A stretch of 64,000 nucleotides of DNA from Corynebacterium sp. HS2168-gen11 (GTDB lineage: Bacteria; Actinomycetota; Actinomycetes; Mycobacteriales; Mycobacteriaceae): the NCBI RefSeq assembly GCF_024834075.1, contig NZ_JANUXR010000006.1, positions 98,857-162,856 on the forward strand. The letters are read 5' to 3'. Under the pieces are notes generated by a model. The model was not told the origin of the DNA, searched no databases, and saw nothing but the letters and a program-made list of their open reading frames with translations. This document shows, piece after piece, positions 18,791 to 30,562 of this stretch (the first letter of the stretch is position 1; each line of letters opens with the position of its first letter). The position numbers were made by a program, and so were the translations under genes.

Positions 18791-20023
18791 ATGACGAATA
18801 AAGGCATTATCCCAGTAAAACTGTCGCTGACTAAAGGTGACTACTACACCTTGTGGGCACCTTCCTGGCGAGAGCACGGCGCAGAATGGCAAGCATTCTT
18901 AGGTGCACAAGAAGAACTGTTCCTCTTTGAGTCACCTGCAGAAATGCTGGTTTATTTAGAACAAGATAATTCTCACGATCTGCGCACCCATCCAAAATGG
19001 AATGCCTTTGCACATCTCCCCGCTCATCGCGTGGTTCCAACCGAGAAGCACCACTACGACCTCATTGGCGTACCAGCATTGCTGGCCGATCGCCCATCCT
19101 ATGAAAACGTTGCAGCAGTGGCCCGCGATTTCAAGATCACACGCAGCTTTGGCGACGTCACGGGCGAAACCTCAATCCAGGTCTTTTTCTCGTCACACTC
19201 AATTCTTGCCAATACCTCCCGCGGTTCAGAGCACTTCGCGGGTCCAGCAGGTCTTGCGGAATGGACTGCAATTGGCCGGGTAATTGTTGCAAACTGGGAT
19301 AAGATCATTGACACCGTCGATACGCTCGGCACGGTGAAAAAGGTTGCCAGCGAAGAGGAACTTAAGGACGCCAAGGAGCGCATTCGGGCTGCACAGGCCG
19401 CCGCTGAGGAGGCTCGCAAGGCAGAAGAAGCTGCGAAGCAGGCTGACAAGGCAGAGATTGATCCGTACGACACCACTATTTGGGCGCAGGCCGGTATCGA
19501 TCCAGTCAAGATTTCCATCGACGGTCGCACCATTTACACCCTGCGCACCTATGTGGCACACAAGCCAGTATTCTTGGGTAAATACGGCGAAATTTTCACC
19601 TTCTCGTCCTCGAAATCGCTGGTTCGCTGGCTTGTCGAGCACGATAATCACGATCTCGCCAAAGTCTCTACCTGGAAAGACATCCTGGTTGAGGCCAACG
19701 CCGGCAACCTCAGCGTTACGGTGCACCCAGACAACGTCTACTCCTTCAATGGCATCGCACGCGATATCCACGTAGGCCCAGAAAAGGTTGAAACCGCACA
19801 GCTTCTGCGCGCCTACGAGCTGCTTGCCGACGCCGCCGACTGGGCCGCTGACGACTCACTGAACTCCTTCTTCCTCACCAAGCCACGCATGCAGGACTAT
19901 ATTGCCTACCTCACCGGGGCAACCAACACCGCAGGTTATCGCCCAACGGCACCATATGACGAGCACGTTGCCGACTGGAAGGCCATGGAAGAAATGCTCA
20001 TTAAGCGCTTCTCGAAGTTCTAA
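18791..20023 (+). CDS. Conserved corynebacterial protein with an internal domain duplication
   Basis: I do not recognise a named family for this 410-residue soluble protein. It has two related halves. Residues about 5-160 contain VKLSLTKGDYYTLWAP, GAQEELFLFESPAEMLVYLEQDNSHDL and a WNAF segment. Residues about 235-385 repeat the pattern as VKISIDGRTIYTLRTY, GKYGEIFTFSSSKSLVRWLVEHDNHDL and a WKDI segment. Between them, at about 190-225, is an Ala/Glu/Lys-rich run (AAAEEARKAEEAAKQ) that should form a coiled coil. A two-lobed protein joined by a helical stalk suggests scaffolding or partner binding rather than catalysis; this is inference. It is transcribed alone, divergent from upp, and closed by a bidirectional hairpin. 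Confidence 0.8.
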   Translation: MTNKGIIPVKLSLTKGDYYTLWAPSWREHGAEWQAFLGAQEELFLFESPAEMLVYLEQDNSHDLRTHPKWNAFAHLPAHRVVPTEKHHYDLIGVPALLADRPSYENVAAVARDFKITRSFGDVTGETSIQVFFSSHSILANTSRGSEHFAGPAGLAEWTAIGRVIVANWDKIIDTVDTLGTVKKVASEEELKDAKERIRAAQAAAEEARKAEEAAKQADKAEIDPYDTTIWAQAGIDPVKISIDGRTIYTLRTYVAHKPVFLGKYGEIFTFSSSKSLVRWLVEHDNHDLAKVSTWKDILVEANAGNLSVTVHPDNVYSFNGIARDIHVGPEKVETAQLLRAYELLADAADWAADDSLNSFFLTKPRMQDYIAYLTGATNTAGYRPTAPYDEHVADWKAMEEMLIKRFSKF

Positions 20024-20042
20024 ACCACAACTTCGATTCGCC

Positions 20043-20090
20043 AACGGGACGATCACAAACACCACCATCGGTGTTTACGATCGTCCCGTT
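20043..20090 (+). terminator. Bidirectional terminator
   Basis: AACGGGACGATC pairs with GATCGTCCCGTT, enclosing an inner ACACC/GGTGT pairing, and is followed by TTTTG. It separates two convergent genes. Confidence 0.85.
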
Positions 20091-20093
20091 TTG

Positions 20094-20960
20094 TCATGCT
20101 TCAGTCAAGCCGAGATCTTCAGGGCGAATGCCCATTTCAGCAAGCCACAACGGATCCACTCCTATTAAGGAACTTTTGGGATCAGGTTGGTCGGCCAAAG
20201 CATCGGATTCTGACTGAGATTGGGGATCTGTTTGCGGCTGCTCGGAGGCGTCGTCAAGCACAAAAGCCGGATTGACGACCTGCGTGAGCAACTCCATACG
20301 CACATCCGCGCTCACAAACGCCGCCTCCATCGCCCGGATAATCAAGCGGTGCAGCTGCGCCAAGCCCAACTCCTGCGCCTCGATAAAATCCGCGTCGAGC
20401 AGGTCCACCGATACCTCGAAACCGAGCGAGTCCAGCACTGCCAGCGGATAATCCGCCAATGACTCAATCTCGCCGGCTGCCAACGCCGCCGCCGGCTCTG
20501 CGATCAGCGGAAGACGACGATCGCGAATAAACGCCGCCTCCGGTGAGAGCACAATCTCACCAGTTTCCTTAATAGAGAATTGCTCGACGAGCTCTGTCAC
20601 GCCCCTCATACGCGAGGCGCCATAATACAGCTGTTGCGCCACCGGGCCGTCGAATTCAAAGGGAATACACGAGCGTCGTAACGCATGCGCAATTTCCGGC
20701 ACACTCGTGCGCGCGCCAACCACAACCCCGGTCTCGTCTTGCAGAATCCGCTCGACATCGCCAAGAGTTTCGCATTGCACAATCCATGCCTGCCCGCGCG
20801 CCGGGTCGAACTGCTCCCAGGTGGTCAGCTGCTCGCTATAAAAAATATTCGGCGGTAAAGGCTGGGGCAGCTGCGAGCTTAACGACGCCAACGGCAGGTG
20901 CTCAACCTCGGCTGACGAAAGAGGTTCAGAATAATTTTCGAAATCGGGAGTGTCTTGCAT
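20094..20960 (-). CDS. Conserved hypothetical protein, function unknown
   Basis: A soluble, acidic protein of about 288 residues with no recognised domain. The middle part (about 85-230) is mostly helical and includes an RMRGVTELVEQFSIKETGEIVL segment and repeated Ala/Glu/Leu helices. The C-terminal 60 residues carry a low-complexity Gln/Ser/Asp linker (EQPQTDPQSQSESD) and then a short conserved-looking end, LAEMGIRPEDLGLTEA, which looks like a docking peptide. The start is uncertain: TATGCT at 20968-20973 ends seven bases before the ATG at 20960, pointing to a leaderless start there, while an ATG at 20999 would overlap the divergent dacC start by six bases. The gene contains repeat copy 3 and a one-mismatch copy. 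Confidence 0.7.
   Translation of the reverse strand: MQDTPDFENYSEPLSSAEVEHLPLASLSSQLPQPLPPNIFYSEQLTTWEQFDPARGQAWIVQCETLGDVERILQDETGVVVGARTSVPEIAHALRRSCIPFEFDGPVAQQLYYGASRMRGVTELVEQFSIKETGEIVLSPEAAFIRDRRLPLIAEPAAALAAGEIESLADYPLAVLDSLGFEVSVDLLDADFIEAQELGLAQLHRLIIRAMEAAFVSADVRMELLTQVVNPAFVLDDASEQPQTDPQSQSESDALADQPDPKSSLIGVDPLWLAEMGIRPEDLGLTEA
20161..20170 (+). repeat. CCTATTAAGG dispersed repeat, copy 3
   Basis: CCTATTAAGGAA inside the unknown gene at 20.1-21.0 kb, read there as Ser-Leu-Ile-Gly-Val. Confidence 0.85.
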
Positions 20961-20967
20961 GCTTTTT

Positions 20968-20973
20968 AGCATA
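20968..20973 (-). promoter_or_regulatory. Candidate -10 box for leaderless 20.1-21.0 kb gene
   Basis: On the minus strand TATGCT ends seven bases before the ATG at 20960. Confidence 0.4.
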
Positions 20974-20993
20974 GTCACCGCCACGATAAAACC

Positions 20994-22220
20994 ATGCATA
21001 TTTCACGACGCCTGCTCGCACTTAGCCTCAGCTGCCTCTTGCTCCCGGCGCCTTCTGTTCAAGCGTTTGTTCCAGCACCGCGCGCCACGGCCCCAGATAC
21101 CAGCGGCTGCCCATATAAAGAAACTGTGGCACCACCGATCGGGACCGAAGAAATGCTCCCACCTGGGGCAACTACCCCTGCCCCGCTGCCAGTCGGGCCG
21201 AATTCATTAGGCACCTGCGGGACGATCGCTGCTGCTGGCATGAAAGTTCCAGAAGCACAGACCGCCAGTGCGTGGATCGTGGTGGATATTGATAATGGTG
21301 ATATTTTCGGCGCAAAGGATCCGCACGGGCGGTATCGACCAGCCAGCATTATTAAGGTAATCGTTGCACTGTTGGCAATCGAACACCTCGACTTAGACAA
21401 AGAAGTGGTGGTGAGCGCAGAAAGTGCTGCTCAGGAAGGCTCTGCCGTTGGTATTGTCCCAGGTGGGCGTTATACCATTGAGCAACTGCTGTATGGGCTG
21501 CTGTTGCAGTCTGGCAATGACGCCGCCCACGCCTTGGCACAAGCCCTCGGTGGTGATGACATCACCTTGAAGATGGCCAATGATCTCGCTCAAAGCCTCG
21601 GTACCACTGACACGCGTGTGACCAGCTATTCTGGCCTCGACGCAGCAGGGCTCTCCACCTCAGCCTACGACATGGCACTACTCTACAGCCACGCCTTTCA
21701 AAACCCGACCTTCGCGAAAATGCTGACCGTCGACCACGTCGATTTCCCAGGCCAAGGCAACCAACCAGGTTGGCAAGTCTGGAGTAACAACGGACTCCTC
21801 CTGAACGATCCCGCAGCGCTCGGCGGCAAAACCGGCTACACCGACGAAGCAAAACACACCTTCGTTGGAGCCAAAACCATCAACGGACGGCGTCTGCTGG
21901 CCGTTGTCCTCGACACCACCGTCGACAAGGGACGAGCGTGGCAACAAGCGCAGCGACTTCTCGATGCGGCGGGGGATGCGAAGGAGGCGATTGGGGTCTT
22001 AAAGCCCGAAATCCCTATTAAGGAAACTTCCACAACCACAACTACTAGTGCAGACATAGCTATAAGCACTGCACCTGCGGATTCATCCTCCCCGTCCCTT
22101 AATAGGGGAAACACCAACCCAGCGCCATACGTGGCAGGAGGATTGGTGTTATTGGTACTTGTCGCAATGCTCACCTGGTGGCTGGGTGGCAGGCGTAAGA
22201 AATCTACTTCCGCAAAATAG
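20994..22220 (+). CDS. D-alanyl-D-alanine carboxypeptidase (DacC/PBP5-like)
   Basis: The 408-residue secreted penicillin-binding protein trims terminal D-Ala from peptidoglycan stem peptides outside the membrane. It has a signal peptide (ISRRLLALSLSCLLLPAPSVQA), then the serine peptidase motifs SIIK (Ser118, Lys121), SGN (173-175) and KTG (279-281), each with normal spacing. The C-terminus has a Thr/Ser-rich linker, one transmembrane helix (about 380-400) and a basic tail, so it is anchored at both biogenesis and rest by a type I topology. Two copies of the dispersed repeat lie in the linker coding region, read in different frames (Pro-Ile-Lys-Glu and Leu-Asn-Arg). The last 17 bases overlap the end of the convergent yihY gene. 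Confidence 0.88.
   Translation: MHISRRLLALSLSCLLLPAPSVQAFVPAPRATAPDTSGCPYKETVAPPIGTEEMLPPGATTPAPLPVGPNSLGTCGTIAAAGMKVPEAQTASAWIVVDIDNGDIFGAKDPHGRYRPASIIKVIVALLAIEHLDLDKEVVVSAESAAQEGSAVGIVPGGRYTIEQLLYGLLLQSGNDAAHALAQALGGDDITLKMANDLAQSLGTTDTRVTSYSGLDAAGLSTSAYDMALLYSHAFQNPTFAKMLTVDHVDFPGQGNQPGWQVWSNNGLLLNDPAALGGKTGYTDEAKHTFVGAKTINGRRLLAVVLDTTVDKGRAWQQAQRLLDAAGDAKEAIGVLKPEIPIKETSTTTTTSADIAISTAPADSSSPSLNRGNTNPAPYVAGGLVLLVLVAMLTWWLGGRRKKSTSAK
22014..22023 (+). repeat. CCTATTAAGG dispersed repeat, copy 4
   Basis: Full CCCTATTAAGGAA (22013-22025) in the dacC-like gene, read as Pro-Ile-Lys-Glu. Confidence 0.85.
22097..22106 (-). repeat. CCTATTAAGG dispersed repeat, copy 5
   Basis: Reverse orientation, 73 bases after copy 4 in the same gene, read as Ser-Leu-Asn-Arg-Gly. 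Confidence 0.85.
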
Positions 22221-23280
22221 TGCTGACTACAGCGGCGGTGGCTGCACCAAGGGCCACGCCTACACCGAGGTTGCGCGGAGCATGTTCCTGAATAGGGAGT
22301 TCTTCGCGCACTCGAATAATTGCCGGTGCCGGAGCATCGAGAAGCGCGATGGCCAGTGATTCTTTGGTGGTCGCTGCCCATGCGGAGCAGTACAACAAAA
22401 TGCGCCAGATGAAGTAGAACAACACCATCACGCCGATAATTGGGCCGAAGGTGGCGCCTGCCGGATTGTTTAATGCGCTGGAGAAGAAGATTGAGCCAAG
22501 CTGCTTGAAGACTTCGAATGCCAGTGCCCCGATCAGTGAGCCTTTCAGTGCCGAGCGCCATGGGACTTCGCCACGCGGGAGCTGCTTGAGCAGCCAGAAG
22601 AATACCAAGAAGTTGGCCAGCAAGCCCACGCCGATTGCGACCGCGCTGACGACGTAGGTGATACCCGGCACGGTGTCGAGGCGCATGAGGGTCAGAAGTT
22701 TGATCGTCAGGCCGGAGTTGCCCAGGGCGGTGACACCAAGGGCCAGGATTAAAAGGGTCAGCAGGATGACCAAGCCGAGCAGGTCGACAAGTTTGGTTTT
22801 GAAGAAATTGGCTTCGGCAACTGGGTATTTCCACATTTTGGACACGCCGTAGCGCAAATTATTCATCCAGTTCAGCCCCGACCACAAGGCCGTAATACCA
22901 CCGACGCCGAACATAGCGGCACGCTGATCAATCGCAGTGGACAAGATGTCCTTCAGGATCTCCCCCATCTGGCCATCCACCGAGCTGGTGATGCGCTCAT
23001 TCAGACTCAGCAGCATATCAGGGTTGTTTGCAAGCACCGTGGCCACAACTGCTATGACGAGCAACAGGATTGGGAATAAGCTCAGCACCGAAAAATAGGT
23101 GATGCCGGCCGCATACTGATTGCCACCTTGCAGACCATAGCGCTCGTTCATCAGCATAATGTGATCGAACCACTGCCATTTCAACCGCAGCTTGTCGATC
23201 AAGCTAGGACTATCGGAGGTGACGCGCTCGATGCCGAACTCGTCGGTGTGATTCGGGTTTTGTTGGGTTGTTGTAGCCAC
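22204..23280 (-). CDS. YihY/BrkB family membrane protein
   Basis: The 358-residue integral membrane protein has the six hydrophobic helices of the YihY (formerly RNase BN) family, beginning with the family block AAGITYFSVLSLFPILLLVIAV near residue 57 and including ALWSGLNWMNNLRYGVSKMW near 130 and AFEVFKQLG...YNPAG-like SSALNNPAGATFGPIIGVMVLFYF near 260-290. Its molecular function is not established; export or scaffolding roles have been proposed for the family. The GTG start at 23280 has AGGAAAAG upstream, and that ribosome site is part of dispersed-repeat copy 6. The gene lies between trpS and dacC and ends inside the dacC coding sequence. Confidence 0.85.
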   Translation of the reverse strand: MATTTQQNPNHTDEFGIERVTSDSPSLIDKLRLKWQWFDHIMLMNERYGLQGGNQYAAGITYFSVLSLFPILLLVIAVVATVLANNPDMLLSLNERITSSVDGQMGEILKDILSTAIDQRAAMFGVGGITALWSGLNWMNNLRYGVSKMWKYPVAEANFFKTKLVDLLGLVILLTLLILALGVTALGNSGLTIKLLTLMRLDTVPGITYVVSAVAIGVGLLANFLVFFWLLKQLPRGEVPWRSALKGSLIGALAFEVFKQLGSIFFSSALNNPAGATFGPIIGVMVLFYFIWRILLYCSAWAATTKESLAIALLDAPAPAIIRVREELPIQEHAPRNLGVGVALGAATAAVVSTILRK

Positions 23281-23289
23281 GTATCTTTT

Positions 23290-23299
23290 CCTATTAAGG
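23290..23299 (+). repeat. CCTATTAAGG dispersed repeat, copy 6
   Basis: CCTATTAAGGGAA immediately upstream of the yihY GTG; on the minus strand the AGG at its end is part of the yihY ribosome site. Confidence 0.85.
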
Positions 23300-23341
23300 G
23301 AATTGGGAGGAGGATATTAGTTTCAAGCCTATATCGAAAAA

Positions 23342-23368
23342 CCCGCTGACGAAAGTAGTGTCAGCGGG
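23342..23368 (-). terminator. Terminator after xth-trpS
   Basis: CCCGCTGAC pairs with GTCAGCGGG; on the minus strand the stem is followed by TTTTT. It lies 15 bases below the trpS stop. Confidence 0.9.
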
Positions 23369-23382
23369 AAAAAACTCTGTGG

Positions 23383-25322
<1,940 letters not shown>

Positions 25323-25327
25323 AATTA

Positions 25328-26575
25328 TTATCCCTTAATACCTTCAGCTTTACGACGCAGAGCAAAAGCTCCTGCCCACAATAAAATTGCCAATGCTCCC
25401 AAACCAGCGCCCACTAACGCAGGAGCGGCGTAACTGTATCCGGCAGCGATGACGGCGCCGCCGATGGAAGCACCTGCTGCATTCGCTATATTAAGGGCCG
25501 AATGGTTCAAAGAGCTGGCCAGAGTCTTGGCTTTACCGGCGACATCCATGAGGCGCAACTGCAGTGAAGGGATCAGCATCGAGGCTGAGCCGCCAAGTAC
25601 AGCGAAGTTTATGATTGCGGTGTATACGTTGCCGCTGAGGAAATAGAATGACGTCAAACTGATCGAGATTGCTGCCAGTGAGACGAAGATGCCGTACTCA
25701 ACGCTCCAGTCGGAAAGCCGTCCTCCCAGCCAGTTACCAATTACCATGCCGACACCATAAATGCTTAATGCCAGCCAGACTAAGTTTGGGCTCAGGCCGG
25801 CGTGCTTGGTCAGTGTCCATGAGATGTAGGTATAGACAGCGAACATGCCGCCGAAGCCAACAGAGCCGATTGCAAGTGACAACCACACTTGAATGCGCTT
25901 TAATGAGCTTAGCTCTTCCAGAGGGCTCGTTGCAGGCATTTCGGTCATGTGAGGCATGACGAACCAGATCATAAGCAGCGCCGCTAAGCCTATTAAGGTG
26001 ACAAAGACGTATGCTGCGTTCCAAATCGTGGCTTGGCCAAGCGCTTGCGCCAGCGGCACGCCGATCAGGCTCGACAATGGAAAGCCCATGCCAACAAACG
26101 CCAACGCGCGACCGCGAGCACCTTCGCGAGCTAAAGAGGCCACGACAAGTGAAGTCACTGAGAAAAAGGCGCCATGCGGGAGGCCTGCGATGAAGCGGCC
26201 TATGATCATGAATTCAAAGGACATAGCGAGGGCGGTAAGACCGTTGCCAATCACAAACGCTATTAAGAGCGCTAATACTAATCGGCGGCGCGGAATACGA
26301 CCGGTAAACACTGTAATTAAAGGCGCGCCAAGCATGACACCAAATGCATAGACTGCAATGGCGATGCCTGCCTGAGCTTCGGAAATTTGATACGCCTCTG
26401 CAATATTGCGCAGCAGACCCATCACCACGAATTCAGCAACGCCCACACCAAAAGTTCCTAATCCGATCGCAATGAACACAAGCATGCGCTCGCGTTCGGA
26501 GATATCAGTCTGGCGCGGTATTTTACGCTGGAATAATCCCTTAATAAGGGAAGAAGATTCTAAATTAGTCGACAC
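25328..26575 (-). CDS. MFS efflux transporter (AraJ/YdhP-like)
   Basis: A major-facilitator exporter of about 415 residues with twelve predicted helices. The family pattern GLGTFGVGVAEFVVMGLLRNIAEAY in helix 1, the loop 2-3 motif A variant FTGRIPRRRLVLALL, and GRFIAGLPHGAFFSVTSLVVASLA with the motif B/C region point to the DHA1 sugar/drug efflux group. The substrate cannot be read from sequence. I chose the GTG at 26575 because TATTAT ends eight bases upstream of it (leaderless start); a TTG at 26596 would add seven residues. It is followed by xth after five bases, so the three genes MFS-xth-trpS form one unit. Repeat copy 9 is inside. Confidence 0.82.
   Translation of the reverse strand: MSTNLESSSLIKGLFQRKIPRQTDISERERMLVFIAIGLGTFGVGVAEFVVMGLLRNIAEAYQISEAQAGIAIAVYAFGVMLGAPLITVFTGRIPRRRLVLALLIAFVIGNGLTALAMSFEFMIIGRFIAGLPHGAFFSVTSLVVASLAREGARGRALAFVGMGFPLSSLIGVPLAQALGQATIWNAAYVFVTLIGLAALLMIWFVMPHMTEMPATSPLEELSSLKRIQVWLSLAIGSVGFGGMFAVYTYISWTLTKHAGLSPNLVWLALSIYGVGMVIGNWLGGRLSDWSVEYGIFVSLAAISISLTSFYFLSGNVYTAIINFAVLGGSASMLIPSLQLRLMDVAGKAKTLASSLNHSALNIANAAGASIGGAVIAAGYSYAAPALVGAGLGALAILLWAGAFALRRKAEGIKG
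25989..25998 (+). repeat. CCTATTAAGG dispersed repeat, copy 9
   Basis: Exact core in the MFS gene, read as Thr-Leu-Ile-Gly-Leu. An extended palindromic relative, TCCCTTAATAAGGGA, lies near this gene's start at 26537-26551. Confidence 0.85.
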
Positions 26576-26583
26576 CTGTGCAG

Positions 26584-26589
26584 ATAATA
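26584..26589 (-). promoter_or_regulatory. Candidate -10 box for leaderless MFS-xth-trpS mRNA
   Basis: On the minus strand TATTAT ends eight bases before the GTG at 26575. Confidence 0.5.
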
Positions 26590-26660
26590 CCTGCAAGCTG
26601 GATCTTTTTCATCTTTCCCCAGGCATGCGCAGTTGCCAGCTGTAGAAGTGATACAGCTGG

Positions 26661-27836
26661 TTACTGGCGTGCGTGCATTCGTTGCGCTGCAGCTATCCCA
26701 TTAAAGTGCTGCGCGGGATGCATATTTTGGCGTATTCGGCCGCGATAATCCTCATACCATACGAGGGAAGTCTTCGGATCTTTAAGAATCCGCCCGTGTC
26801 TCTTAATAGCGGGATCGTCGTCATTTTCAAGATTATGCTTCCGACACAGCGGACACAGGTTCTCTAATACAGTCATGCCGCCGCGCGTAAACGCCTGAAT
26901 GTGGTGAATTTCGCAGCGCACCGCCGGCGTATCACAGTCGGCATGCTGACATACGAGGTGGCTAATGATGGTCAGGAAACGATCCGATGCATCGGCCAGC
27001 CGCTTGATTCCGAAGATTTTTTGTGGCCTTGCGACGCCATCGACATCCGGCCCGCACGCAACGGCAAAGCCGAATTCTTGAACGCGCGCATCGATAAGGT
27101 CGCGCAGATCCATCACCGCGCCATCGGTATTGACCACTTTGCCAGTGCGCAGCAGCTCAGGATCATCGACCGGAATCAGCAAACATGGCCGGTGACGAAG
27201 GTCGAGAGGGTTGTCACGGTTTTCCTCGGCCTCGTGATGCTCGTACCTATCAAGAACATTTTCCTTAATAGGGAGACAACGATTCACCAGCGCCATCGCA
27301 TGCCCTTCTGCCTCACTGACCGCCTGCCCTTGCGCCGCCAACGCACGAGCCTGCGGAGTAAGGGTTGCACGAAGTCGATCAATGTGCTCAGCCGGCATTT
27401 TCGCGATCATGTATTTCATGCCTTCGCTGTCGGCTTTCGCGGCGTAGCGCAGGTACAAGGCACGAACGGGCTGGTAGCCGTCGTTAAGCTCTGCGATGAG
27501 CTTACGAATGTGCAGCTGTAATTCGCGGTGCGACAAGTTCGCGCAGGTGGTAATAATTTCCTGGCGTAGTTGCGGCACGTTGACATCGGGATTTTTCAGG
27601 CGCTTCTCAAGAGAGGAAATTTCATGCAGCCTGTCGACGCTGTAATGATGCTCCGCTGCCAACGAAAGATCGTGCGTATTAAGGGCCTCGCCGATTGCCT
27701 GGAGGAGCGAGGCGCGGCTCAATGGGATGTCCATGTGGTGGGCAAGTTCGGTGGTGGACATCCGCGATTCTTTGACAGCCGCAATCAGCTCGGCACCGCG
27801 TGGGGCGAGCGTGGCGTGCATGTCAAGAATGTTCAT
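26661..27836 (-). CDS. HNH endonuclease domain protein (DUF222/13E12 type)
   Basis: The 391-residue protein has an N-terminal all-helical region like that of the actinobacterial 13E12/DUF222 family and a C-terminal HNH nuclease domain at about 296-335: a CQHADC zinc pair, CEIHHIQAF with the catalytic His pair, the ENL asparagine and a CPLCRKHN second zinc pair with the last histidine. Such genes occur in many copies in actinobacteria and are often mobile, though their targets are unknown. A second family member begins at the right edge of this window; their C-termini share an HPAQ...G-AA-A-RM pattern. The gene contains repeat copy 10 in the linker. It stands alone, divergent from icd. Confidence 0.85.
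   Translation of the reverse strand: MNILDMHATLAPRGAELIAAVKESRMSTTELAHHMDIPLSRASLLQAIGEALNTHDLSLAAEHHYSVDRLHEISSLEKRLKNPDVNVPQLRQEIITTCANLSHRELQLHIRKLIAELNDGYQPVRALYLRYAAKADSEGMKYMIAKMPAEHIDRLRATLTPQARALAAQGQAVSEAEGHAMALVNRCLPIKENVLDRYEHHEAEENRDNPLDLRHRPCLLIPVDDPELLRTGKVVNTDGAVMDLRDLIDARVQEFGFAVACGPDVDGVARPQKIFGIKRLADASDRFLTIISHLVCQHADCDTPAVRCEIHHIQAFTRGGMTVLENLCPLCRKHNLENDDDPAIKRHGRILKDPKTSLVWYEDYRGRIRQNMHPAQHFNGIAAAQRMHARQ
27263..27272 (-). repeat. CCTATTAAGG dispersed repeat, copy 10
   Basis: Extended TTCCTTAATAGGG (27261-27273) in the HNH gene, read as Leu-Pro-Ile-Lys-Glu. Confidence 0.85.
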
Positions 27837-28078
27837 ACCTGCATGAAAACAGGTTTGGGAAGGCTTTTCAACTGAACTTGGTGTGATAAATATCTGGGAA
27901 CCGAATCGGCGGCGAAACCGTCTAATTCTAGTTTGGGGTTTTTGCGTTTCAGCGAAGTTTCACCAAGACAGTTTCCTTAATAGTAGGACGCTTGTACTGT
28001 TATTACCCCCGCCCCTACCCAAACATTTGCCTGCTCATCAATAGAAATGGTGTATCTCCGTGGTAAATCACCACCTGA

Positions 28079-30346
<2,268 letters not shown>

Positions 30347-30363
30347 TCACAAACCCACACCCC

Positions 30364-30402
30364 AACCTCCTATGAAGGACAGTATTTCCTTCATAGGAGG
30401 TT
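30364..30402 (+). terminator. icd terminator
   Basis: A perfect 16-base stem (AACCTCCTATGAAGGA with its complement) around a seven-base loop, followed by TTTGG. Confidence 0.95.
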
Positions 30403-30478
30403 TTGGTTTGTAGACCACTTTTTCCACCTCGTGAATAAAATTATTTCCACCCATCTACCTGCATAAAACATAACCTAA

Positions 30479-30494
30479 TAGACAGAGCGGTTTA
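30479..30494 (+). promoter_or_regulatory. McbR-type operator upstream of metY
   Basis: TAGAC-AGAGCG-GTTTA differs at one position from the C. glutamicum McbR consensus TAGAC-N6-GTCTA. It lies 69-84 bases before the metY start, within the expected promoter. Confidence 0.7.
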
Positions 30495-30562
30495 TTTTAC
30501 TTGCAAACATGAGTACGGTTTTCAACAACCCTAAAAGTTCCGATATCTCATAAGGATTACTC

